Positions 26,608-35,101 of a DNA stretch of 64,000 nucleotides are shown here, piece after piece (the first letter of the stretch is position 1; the number at the start of each line of letters is the position of its first letter). The DNA lies in contig NZ_CADFDU010000002.1 of NCBI RefSeq assembly GCF_902833045.1, forward strand, positions 124,001-188,000, written 5' to 3'. The position numbers and the translations under genes were made by a program. The stretch is from Burkholderia sp. BCC0322 (lineage in GTDB: Bacteria > Pseudomonadota > Gammaproteobacteria > Burkholderiales > Burkholderiaceae). Under the pieces are notes generated by a model, which saw only the letters and a program-made list of their open reading frames with translations, was not told where the DNA came from and did no database searches.

Positions 26608-28227
26608 TCAGACTTCCTTCTTCAGCGTGTCCGACATCCGCAGCGCAAGCGCCGCGATCGTCAGCGTCACGTTCACCGTACCGACGGTCGGCATCGTCGA
26701 GCTGCTCGAGATGAACAGGTTCGGATGGTCGAACGTGCGGCAGTCCTTGTCGACGACCGAATCGCGTGCATCCGCGCCCATGATCGTCGCGCCCGTGATG
26801 TGGTTGTTCGGCGCGAACTCGTCGTTGAAGACGACTTCGGTGCCGCCCAGCACCTTCGCGGCGGTCGCGTAGACCTCGCGCGTGTGCACGGCGCCGCGCT
26901 TCACGTAGTCGTCGATCGCATACGTGATCTCGGGGCGCGGGATGCCGATCGCGTCGGTGGCCGTCTTGCTCGGCACGATGCGGTTCTCGGGTTGCGGCAG
27001 GATTTCGTGGAAGCAGTCGAACTGCACGTAGCGCGCGGAACGGTCGCGGATCTGCGCGTCGAGCTCCTCGGGCTTCATCAGCTTGCCGCCCTTGAAGATC
27101 TTCTGCGTTTCCTGGTTGATGCGCGACATGTTCGACAGGTGGATCTTCTTCGCGGCTTCGGTCGCGCGGAACGGGCCGTCGCGGAAACCGATCAGCGACG
27201 TCATCTCCTGCGGGCCGCGACCCGGCCACAGCTTCTCGTTCGCGTAGAACGACACGCCGGTGCCCGGGTGGTCCATCAAATTGCGGCCGACCATGTCCGA
27301 GCTGTTCGCGACACCGTTCGGGAAATCGCGGTTCGCGGACATCAGCAGGATCTTCGGCGTCTCGATGCCGTTCGCGGCAATCACGAAGTACTTGCCTTCG
27401 ACGCGATGGTCGGCGCCCGTCTTGTCCTTGTAGACCGCGGCGGTGATGCGCTTGTCCGGCCCGGTCTCGAGCTTGTAGACGACCGCGCTGTCGATCAGCT
27501 TCGCGCCGGCCTGCTCGGCCTTCTCGACGTGCACGATGCCGTTGTACATCGCGCCGATCGGGCAGATCGGCATACAGTTGTTGTTGCCGCAACAAGTCGG
27601 CCGCCCGTCGTACGGGCGGCTGTTGCGCGCGACCGGCTCGGTCACCACGTGGAACTTCGGGTCATAGCCGTTGAGCGCGCTCTTGATCGTCTGCTCGTTG
27701 AACGACAACGGCAGCGGCGGCATCGGGTACGGCTCCTTGCGCGGCGAGTAAAGATCTTCCTCGGGGCCCGGGCCCCACACGCCAAGTTCTTCCTCGGCGC
27801 GCTGGTAGTAATGTTCGAGGTCGTCGTACTGGATCGGCCAGTCGCGGCCGACACCGTACACGGTCTTCATCTTGAAGTCGTTCGGGATGAAGCGCCACGC
27901 CGACGCGGCCCAGTGCCACGTCGTGCCGCCCACCGCGCGGATGTACTGCGAGTTGAACTTGTGCTCGCCCTTCAGGATCAGGTAGTCGTTCGGCGGGCCG
28001 TATTCCGGATGCGGCGCCCACGCGCTCGACGGATACGGCGCCATGAAATCGGTCTTGTCGACCTGGTTGCGGAAGCGCTCGACGATCTCCCAGCGCGGCA
28101 TGCGCGGGCCGGCTTCCAGCAGGATCACGGACTTGCCCGCCATCGCGAGCTGGTGTGCAACGATCGCGCCTGCGACACCCGACCCGACGACGACGACGTC
28201 GGCCTTTTGCGTATCGGTATCGGCCAT
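26608..28227 (-). CDS. FAD-dependent glucose dehydrogenase, catalytic (alpha) subunit, GMC family
   Basis: A 539-residue GMC oxidoreductase. The FAD-binding VVVGSGVAGAIVAHQ lies at residues 12-26. A cysteine cluster CCGNNNCMPIC at 212-222 supplies the [3Fe-4S] site known in this enzyme group. The C-terminal catalytic His and Asn lie in NNHITGATIMG and TVGTVNVTLT. From memory the chain is nearly identical to the thermostable glucose dehydrogenase of Burkholderia cepacia used in glucose sensors. It oxidises glucose at C1 in the periplasm, and is exported by hitch-hiking on the Tat-targeted gamma subunit because it has no signal of its own. Its ATG overlaps the gamma stop (TGATG), giving translational coupling. 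Confidence 0.95.
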   Translation of the reverse strand: MADTDTQKADVVVVGSGVAGAIVAHQLAMAGKSVILLEAGPRMPRWEIVERFRNQVDKTDFMAPYPSSAWAPHPEYGPPNDYLILKGEHKFNSQYIRAVGGTTWHWAASAWRFIPNDFKMKTVYGVGRDWPIQYDDLEHYYQRAEEELGVWGPGPEEDLYSPRKEPYPMPPLPLSFNEQTIKSALNGYDPKFHVVTEPVARNSRPYDGRPTCCGNNNCMPICPIGAMYNGIVHVEKAEQAGAKLIDSAVVYKLETGPDKRITAAVYKDKTGADHRVEGKYFVIAANGIETPKILLMSANRDFPNGVANSSDMVGRNLMDHPGTGVSFYANEKLWPGRGPQEMTSLIGFRDGPFRATEAAKKIHLSNMSRINQETQKIFKGGKLMKPEELDAQIRDRSARYVQFDCFHEILPQPENRIVPSKTATDAIGIPRPEITYAIDDYVKRGAVHTREVYATAAKVLGGTEVVFNDEFAPNNHITGATIMGADARDSVVDKDCRTFDHPNLFISSSSTMPTVGTVNVTLTIAALALRMSDTLKKEV

Positions 28228-28733
28228 CAGGCTTGCCTCTCGATCGGTTTTTCGGCCCAGAAGCCGGGTTTGTTGGGGCAATACGACGGGATCACGAGCG
28301 TATCGGATACGACGCTGAACATTAATGCTTCTTCGTAGGTAATCACGACGTTGTCGACGATGCCGAGATACCACGCTTCAAGAATCTTCAGCGCGAGTGC
28401 TTCCTGGTCGGGATTCAGCGAACCGGACGCGAGTGCGCCGGCGAGTTGCGGCAGGCTGTCGGCCGTCTTGAACGAGCCCTTCTGCAAGGCCTGCAGGAAG
28501 CGCTGGCCGAGCACGCGGCTCAGCCCCTTCTTGCCTGTCAATGCTTCGGAGAGCGTCATGAACGTATCGAGCGGCGCGGTGCCGGGATTATCGGCCAGGG
28601 CCCGCAACGCCAGCGAGCCGGTGAGGCCCGCCGCCGTCAGCGCCAGTGCGCCCTGCAGCCATTGACGCCGCGTGATGCCGGTTGCGGCTGCGTCGCCATC
28701 GCGACGCGAGTGGGGGGTGTTGTCGTTGTGCAT
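28227..28733 (-). CDS. FAD-dependent glucose dehydrogenase, Tat-targeted gamma subunit
   Basis: A 168-residue protein of the gluconate 2-dehydrogenase subunit 3 family. A twin-arginine signal is evident (TRRQWLQGALALTAAG, Arg pair at 22-23, hydrophobic core to about 45). It is the hitch-hiker chaperone that carries the folded flavoprotein through the Tat pore, and it stays in the complex. The start at 28733 follows AAGGAAA. It is the first gene of the operon and overlaps the alpha subunit by one base. Confidence 0.93.
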   Translation of the reverse strand: MHNDNTPHSRRDGDAAATGITRRQWLQGALALTAAGLTGSLALRALADNPGTAPLDTFMTLSEALTGKKGLSRVLGQRFLQALQKGSFKTADSLPQLAGALASGSLNPDQEALALKILEAWYLGIVDNVVITYEEALMFSVVSDTLVIPSYCPNKPGFWAEKPIERQA

Positions 28734-29037
28734 GTTTCCTTCTCTCGAACACCGGATTCGGGAAAACCACGCTTGATATTTCTCAAACATTGGCGCGGAA
28801 CTGAAATGTACGCGCACAAACCGGATCGAACAATCTTTTTATAGTTCATTAAATGTTCCGCCATCCGTGACAATCGATATTTCTCTTCGTTTTTGTGTCG
28901 TCGGCGCGACAAATCTGCGGCGCGCCCGCCAATGTCGCACACTGACGCCACACTGTGCGGCGCGATGCGTGCACATGTCGGTCGGTTAGAATCGCGTGCA
29001 ATCAAACAGAAAGCTTCCCTCCGAGGGCAATCGAGCG
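28734..29037. other. Divergent promoter region between glucose dehydrogenase and A2M genes
   Basis: About 300 bp, AT-richer than the flanks (especially 28760-28900), including CTTTTTATAGTTC near 28835-28847. It must hold both promoters, but I could not assign hexamers with confidence. No additional gene is seen. Confidence 0.45.
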
Positions 29038-32000
29038 ATGAAGCAGCACGACAAACAGAACAAGGCAACGCAAACCAACCACACCACCCGGCTGCTCTGG
29101 CGCATTGGCGCCGTCGCGGCGCTCGGCGGCGCCACGGCGCTGTCGCTGCATGCGGGCGCGGCGCGCACGGTGAGCGTGTCGCCGCAAGGCACAGTCACCG
29201 AAGTCCGGCAGGCCGTCGTCAAGTTCGACGAACCGATGGTCGCATTCGGCTCGGCGTCCGCGCCGAACCCCGCCCGCGTGACCTGCAACGATTCGACTGC
29301 CGCACGCGGCCAGGGCCACTGGCTCGACGACAAGACCTGGGTTTACGACTTCGAAAACGACCTGCCGCCCGGCGTGCGCTGCTCGGTTGCACTCAACGAC
29401 ACGCTGCGCTCGGTCGCCGGCAATGCGGCCAGCGGCCCGCGCCGCTTCACGTTCCAGACGGGCGGCCCGTTCCCGGTGAACGTCCGCCCCGGCTCGCGCG
29501 AGATCGAGGAACGGCAGATGTTCGTGCTGAAGCTGAACGGCCCGGCCGAACCGCGCTCGGCGCTCGCAAACATCTGGTGCGAGGCGGCCGGCATCGGCAA
29601 CCGCATTCCCGTCACGGCCGCCGACGACGATGCGCGCAACGCGCTGCTCGATCACTTCGGCCTGAAGAAGGATGCCGCGCGCGTGCTGACGCTCTCGTGC
29701 GCGCAAGCGCTGCCGGCCAGCGCAAAGATGCAGCTCGTATACGGCAAGGGCGTCACGAGCCCGAGCGGAATCCCGAACGAGACGGAGCGGCGCTTCGATT
29801 TCACCGTGCGGGCACCGTTCGCCGCGAGCTTCTCGTGCGAACGCGAGAATGCGAAGGCGCCCTGCACGCCGCTGCGCCCGCTCACGCTGTCGTTCAATGC
29901 ACCGATCACGCGCAAGAACGCCGAGGCGATCAAGCTGCGCGGCCCTGACGGTTCGCTGTCGCCGACCTTCGCGGCCGACGACAAGAGCGAGGAAGTCACC
30001 ACCGTCACGTTCAACCCGCCGCTGCCCGAACAGGCCGGCCTGACGATCGAATTGCCGTCGGGCCTGCGCGACGTGACCGACCGCTCGCTGTCCAACGCCG
30101 ACCTGTTCCCGCTCGCGACGCGCACCGCGCCGATGCCGCCGCTCGCGAAATTCTCGTCGGGCACGTTCGGGATCGTCGAGCGCTTCGCCGAACCCGATTC
30201 GCCCGCGCTCGTGCCCGTCACGCTGCGCAACGTCGAGGCCGACCTGCATATCGACGGCCTCAATACCCAGGGCGCGCAGTTCTCGAACCTGAAGGTCGAC
30301 GACGACACCGCGATTCGCCAGTGGATGCGCACGGTCGACCGCTTCGACAACTGGTCGATGACGGCCGGTTCGATCGACAGCCAGATTCCCGGCCTGCTCG
30401 AACGCAAGGGCCAGCACCCCGTCTACGTACCGCGCGAAGCCGGCGAAAAAGCGCCCGCGCCGAAGGATCGCCGCATCGACGTGCGCTCGCTGACGCTGCT
30501 CAAGGGCCAGCCCGGCGTGCAGGCGCTGACGCTGCCGAAGGCGGACCCGAAGGCACTGCGCCCGTTCGAAGTCGTCGGCGTGCCGATCGACAAGCCCGGC
30601 TTCTATGTGCTCGAACTCGCGTCGCCCGCGCTCGGCCGCTCGCTGCTCGCGAAGCCGTCGAGCATGTACGTGCGCACCACGGTGCTCGTCACCAACCTCG
30701 CCGTGCACCTGAAACAGGGCCGCGAAAACAACCTCGTGTGGGTCACGACGCTCGACAAGGGCAAGCCCGTGCCGAACGCGCAGATCCGCGTGTCGGACTG
30801 CAACGGCGACGAGATCGCGTCCGGCAAGACCGACGCACAGGGCCTGCTGAAGATCGACGGCGCGTTCGAATCGAAGCGCGCATGCAGCTCGTCCGATTCG
30901 GAACAACGCTTCGACGACTACTTCGTGTCGGCCCGTGTGAACGATCCGAAGACGGGCCCCGACATGGCGTTCGTCAGCTCGGGCTGGAACCGCGGGATCG
31001 AATCGTGGCGCTTCAACGTGCCGACCGACACCGATAGCGCGCGGACCGTGCGCGCGCATACGGTCTTCGACCGCACGCTGCTGCGCGCGGGCGAAACCGT
31101 GTCGATGAAGCATTTCATCCGCGCCGAAACGCTGCAGAGCCTCGCGTTCCCTGCGCAATACCCGACGCGCGTGACGATCCGCCATCTCGGCACGGGGCAG
31201 ACCTACAAGCTGCCGCTCACGTGGGCGGCCGACCACAGCGCGGACACGCAGTTCACGCTGCCTGCCGCCGCGAAGCTCGGCGAATACAGCGTCGAACTCG
31301 AAGGCGGCCCGGAGGACGCGCCGACCGCCACCTATTACAGCGGCAGCTTCCGCGTCGAGGCGTTCCGCCTGCCGGTGCTGAAGGGGTCGATCGGCGCACG
31401 CGACGCGCAGAAAAGCCCGCTCGTCGCCGTGAAGGAAGCGCCGCTCGCGGTGCAGATCGACTACCTGTCGGGCGGCGGCGCATCGAACCTGCCGGTGCAG
31501 GTGTCGGCACTGATGAAGTGGGCGTCGCCGCCGTTCGCGGATCGCTTCGAGGATTTCAGCTTCACGCCGTATCGCCCCGACACGAGCGACGGCAATGCCG
31601 ACGACGATTCGCAGGACGGCGACAACGCGTCGGCGTCGAACAACGATCCCGACGCAACGAAGCTGATCGCCGACAAGCTGCCGCTGACGCTCGACCGCAA
31701 CGGTGCGGGCTCGGTCACGCTCAAGGGCCTGCCCGACGTCGATGCACCGAAGCGCATCGCGCTCGAAGCGACGTTCGCCGACCCGAACGGCGAAGTGCAG
31801 ACGATTCGCGGCGACACGATCCTGTGGCCGGCCGCGGTCGTGGCCGGCATCAAGGCGGGCCGCTGGGTATCGGTCGGCCAGCGCGTGCCCGTGCAGGCAC
31901 TGGCGGTCGACCTGCAAGGCAAGCCGCGTGCATCCGTGCCGATCGAGATCAAGGGCGTCGCGCACATCACGACGTCGTCGCGCAAGCGGATGGTCGGCGG

Positions 32001-35000
32001 CTTCTATGCGTACGACAACAAGAGCGACACGCGCGACCTCGGCGTGCTGTGCTCGGGCAAGACCGACGACAAGGGCCGCATGGCCTGCGACGCGACGCTC
32101 GAACAGGCCGGCAACGTGCAGCTGATCGCGGTCGCCAAGGACGGCGACGGCCGCACGTCGAATGCATCGACGTCGGTGTGGGTCACGCGCGAAGACGAAC
32201 TCTGGTTCGGCGGCGACAACACCGACCGGATCGACGTGATCCCGGAGAAAACCTCGTACGAACCGGGCGAAACCGCCCGCTTCCAGGTGCGCATGCCGTT
32301 CCGCTACGCGACCGCGCTGGTCGCCGTCGAACGCGGCGGCGTGATGGAAACGCACATCGTCGAGCTGAACGGCAAGAATCCGACGGTCGACCTGAAGGTT
32401 GGCGAATCGTGGGGGCCGAACGTCTACGTGTCGGTGCTCGCGCTGCGCGGCCGGATTCGCGAAGTGCCGTGGTACTCGTTCTTCACGTGGGGCTGGAAGG
32501 CGCCGGTCGAATGGGCGCGCGCGTTCTGGCGCGAAGGCCGTCACTATGAAGCGCCGACCGCGTTCGTCGACCTGTCGAAGCCGGCGTTCCGCTACGGTCT
32601 CGGCGAAATCAAGGTCGGCACGGGCGTGCACCGCCTCGGGGTGACCGTGACGACCGACGCGACGCGTTACACGGTGCGCAGCAAGGCGCAGGCGCACGTG
32701 AAAGTCACGCTGCCGAATGGCCAGCCCGTGCCGGCCGGCACGCAGATCGCGGTCGCGGCCGTCGACGAGGCGCTGCTCGAACTGATGCCGAACAACAGCT
32801 GGGACCTGCTCGACGCGATGCTGCGGCGGCGCGCGTACGGCGTCGAGACGGCCACCGCGCAGATGGAAATCGTGGGCCGCCGCCACTTCGGCCGCAAGGC
32901 CGTGCCGGCAGGCGGCGGTGGCGGCAGCGCGCCGACGCGCGAGCTGTTCGACACGCTGCTGCTGTGGAATCCGCGCGTGACGCTGGATGCGAACGGCAGC
33001 GCGACCGTCGAGGTGCCGCTGAACGACGCGCTCACGCGCTTCCGGATCGTCGCGATCGCGGCGGTCGGCCCCGACCGCTTCGGCACCGGCAGCACGTCGA
33101 TCCGCAGCACGCAGGATCTGCAGTTGATCTCCGGCCTGCCGCCGCTCGTGCGCGAAGGCGACGCGTTCCGCGCGCAGGTCACGCTGCGCAACACGACCGA
33201 CCGCGCGATGCAGGTCGTCGTGACGCCGCGCGTGACGGGCCTCGACGTCGCGCCGCAGACCGTATCGCTCGCGGCCAATACGGCAACCGAGGTCGCGTGG
33301 ACGATCACCGTGCCCGAGCAGGCGCTCGACGCGGCCGGTGCGCTGAACTGGCGCATCGAAGCGGCCGAGCAAGGCGGCAAGCGCGCATCCGACGCGCTGG
33401 CAGTCGCGCAGAAGGTCGTGCCCGCACTGCCGGTCACCGTGCAGCAGGCGACGCTCGCGCAAGTCGACGGCACGCTGACGGTGCCGGTAGCCTCCCCGGC
33501 CGGCGCCGCGAACAACGCGCGAGGCCTGCCGCGCGGCGGCATCGCGGTGTCGCTGCAGTCGAAGCTTGCCGACGGGCTACCCGGCGTGAAACGCTGGTTC
33601 GAGCGCTATCCGTACCGCTGCCTCGAACAGCAGACCTCGCGCGCGATCGGCCTGCGCGACCCCGCACAATGGCAGGCGCTGATCGCACGCATGCCCGTCT
33701 ATCTCGACAGTGACGGGCTCGCGAGCTACTTCCCGCCGTCGTCCGACGATTCGCATGCCGGCAGCGCGACGCTGTCGTCGTACCTGCTCGTGGTGTCCGA
33801 CGAAGCAAGCCGCCTCGACCCGCGCTTCGCGCTGCCGGAAGACCTGCGCACCCAGCTCGAGGCCGGGCTCGCGCGCTTCGTCGACGGCCGCCTCGAACGC
33901 AACACGTGGGCGCCGCGCCAGGATCGCGACCTGCGCAAGCTGGCCGCGATCGAGGCGCTGTCGCGCTACGGCGCCGCGCAGGGCCGCATGCTCGGCTCGA
34001 TCGAGATCGCGCCGAACCAGTGGCCGACGTCGGCGGTGATCGACTATCACGCGATCCTGACACGCGTGAAGGACATCCCGCAACGCGACGAGAAACGCGC
34101 ACAGGTCGAACAGATCCTGCGGGCACGCCTCACGTACCAGGGCACGCAGCTCGTGTTCTCGACCGCGCGCGACGACGACCTGTGGTGGCTGATGACCAGC
34201 AACGAGACCAACGCGGCGCGTCTCGCGCTGGAATTCGCGGGCGACCCGGCGTGGAAGGACGAGATGCCGCGCGTGACGGCCGGCCTGCTCGCACTGCAGC
34301 GCCAAGGTGCATGGCAGACCACGACGTCGAACGCACTCGGCCTGCTCGCGGTCGAGCGCTTCTCGCGCACCTACGAGAGCACGCCGGTTGCCGGCGCGAC
34401 GAAGGTCGCGCTCGGCGGCGAAGAGCGCACGATCTCGTGGTCGCAGGCATCGGCTACCGCGCCCGCCGATGGATCGTCGGCGGCGTCGGCCACCCCGGCC
34501 ACCCGCGCCGCCGCGGCCCGCAGCGTGATGCTGCCGTGGCCGCGCGCGTCGCAGGCGCCGGCCACGCTGTCCGTCACGCAGGACGGCACGGGCCGCCCGT
34601 GGGCCACGATCGAAAGCCTCGCGGCGGTGCCGCTGCGCTCACCGTTCGCGGCCGGCTACCGGATCACGAAGACGGTCACGCCCGTATCGCCCGCCGTCAA
34701 GGGTGTGCTGACGCGCGGCGACGTCGTGCGCGTGCATCTCGACATCGATGCGCAGAGCGACATGACGTGGGTCGTCGTCAACGATCCGGTGCCGGCCGGT
34801 TCGACGATCCTCGGTTCGGGCCTCGGCCGCGACTCCGAAGCCGCGACGCAAGGCGAGAAGACGCCGGACGGCGCGTGGCCGGCGTTCATCGAGCGCGACT
34901 TCGACGGCTACCGCGCGTACTACGACTATCTGCCGAAGGGCAAATTCTCGGTCGAGTACACGGTGCGGCTGAACAACGTCGGCACGTTCGGGCTGCCGCC

Positions 35001-35091
35001 GACGCGCGTCGAGGCGCTCTACGCGCCGTCCGTGTACGGCCTGTGGCCGAACCCGCCGATGACCGTGAAGCCGGCCGAACCGGGCAAGTAA
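29038..35091 (+). CDS. Bacterial alpha-2-macroglobulin family protein
   Basis: A 2017-residue envelope protein and the largest gene here. An N-terminal hydrophobic segment (about residues 18-40) gives export or anchoring. It lacks a lipobox cysteine, unlike the lipoprotein YfhM of E. coli. A series of macroglobulin-type beta domains follows, with the bait-region neighbourhood mid-chain and an A2M thioester domain. The thioester motif CLEQ is intact at about 1528-1531 (YPYRCLEQQTSRAIG). These proteins trap and disable foreign proteases in the periplasm. The pbpC gene follows after 10 bp, the usual partnership in which PbpC repairs the wall. The ATG at 29038 has a GAGGG about 12 bases upstream. 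Confidence 0.92.
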   Translation: MKQHDKQNKATQTNHTTRLLWRIGAVAALGGATALSLHAGAARTVSVSPQGTVTEVRQAVVKFDEPMVAFGSASAPNPARVTCNDSTAARGQGHWLDDKTWVYDFENDLPPGVRCSVALNDTLRSVAGNAASGPRRFTFQTGGPFPVNVRPGSREIEERQMFVLKLNGPAEPRSALANIWCEAAGIGNRIPVTAADDDARNALLDHFGLKKDAARVLTLSCAQALPASAKMQLVYGKGVTSPSGIPNETERRFDFTVRAPFAASFSCERENAKAPCTPLRPLTLSFNAPITRKNAEAIKLRGPDGSLSPTFAADDKSEEVTTVTFNPPLPEQAGLTIELPSGLRDVTDRSLSNADLFPLATRTAPMPPLAKFSSGTFGIVERFAEPDSPALVPVTLRNVEADLHIDGLNTQGAQFSNLKVDDDTAIRQWMRTVDRFDNWSMTAGSIDSQIPGLLERKGQHPVYVPREAGEKAPAPKDRRIDVRSLTLLKGQPGVQALTLPKADPKALRPFEVVGVPIDKPGFYVLELASPALGRSLLAKPSSMYVRTTVLVTNLAVHLKQGRENNLVWVTTLDKGKPVPNAQIRVSDCNGDEIASGKTDAQGLLKIDGAFESKRACSSSDSEQRFDDYFVSARVNDPKTGPDMAFVSSGWNRGIESWRFNVPTDTDSARTVRAHTVFDRTLLRAGETVSMKHFIRAETLQSLAFPAQYPTRVTIRHLGTGQTYKLPLTWAADHSADTQFTLPAAAKLGEYSVELEGGPEDAPTATYYSGSFRVEAFRLPVLKGSIGARDAQKSPLVAVKEAPLAVQIDYLSGGGASNLPVQVSALMKWASPPFADRFEDFSFTPYRPDTSDGNADDDSQDGDNASASNNDPDATKLIADKLPLTLDRNGAGSVTLKGLPDVDAPKRIALEATFADPNGEVQTIRGDTILWPAAVVAGIKAGRWVSVGQRVPVQALAVDLQGKPRASVPIEIKGVAHITTSSRKRMVGGFYAYDNKSDTRDLGVLCSGKTDDKGRMACDATLEQAGNVQLIAVAKDGDGRTSNASTSVWVTREDELWFGGDNTDRIDVIPEKTSYEPGETARFQVRMPFRYATALVAVERGGVMETHIVELNGKNPTVDLKVGESWGPNVYVSVLALRGRIREVPWYSFFTWGWKAPVEWARAFWREGRHYEAPTAFVDLSKPAFRYGLGEIKVGTGVHRLGVTVTTDATRYTVRSKAQAHVKVTLPNGQPVPAGTQIAVAAVDEALLELMPNNSWDLLDAMLRRRAYGVETATAQMEIVGRRHFGRKAVPAGGGGGSAPTRELFDTLLLWNPRVTLDANGSATVEVPLNDALTRFRIVAIAAVGPDRFGTGSTSIRSTQDLQLISGLPPLVREGDAFRAQVTLRNTTDRAMQVVVTPRVTGLDVAPQTVSLAANTATEVAWTITVPEQALDAAGALNWRIEAAEQGGKRASDALAVAQKVVPALPVTVQQATLAQVDGTLTVPVASPAGAANNARGLPRGGIAVSLQSKLADGLPGVKRWFERYPYRCLEQQTSRAIGLRDPAQWQALIARMPVYLDSDGLASYFPPSSDDSHAGSATLSSYLLVVSDEASRLDPRFALPEDLRTQLEAGLARFVDGRLERNTWAPRQDRDLRKLAAIEALSRYGAAQGRMLGSIEIAPNQWPTSAVIDYHAILTRVKDIPQRDEKRAQVEQILRARLTYQGTQLVFSTARDDDLWWLMTSNETNAARLALEFAGDPAWKDEMPRVTAGLLALQRQGAWQTTTSNALGLLAVERFSRTYESTPVAGATKVALGGEERTISWSQASATAPADGSSAASATPATRAAAARSVMLPWPRASQAPATLSVTQDGTGRPWATIESLAAVPLRSPFAAGYRITKTVTPVSPAVKGVLTRGDVVRVHLDIDAQSDMTWVVVNDPVPAGSTILGSGLGRDSEAATQGEKTPDGAWPAFIERDFDGYRAYYDYLPKGKFSVEYTVRLNNVGTFGLPPTRVEALYAPSVYGLWPNPPMTVKPAEPGK

Positions 35092-35101
35092 CGAGACATT
35101 G

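Noticed and set aside
29002-33462. Antisense open frame of nearly 1,490 codons opposite the alpha-2-macroglobulin gene
   Set aside because: Arg/Ala/Asp-rich composition typical of high-GC antisense frames, no ribosome site, and the plus strand carries clear family domains.
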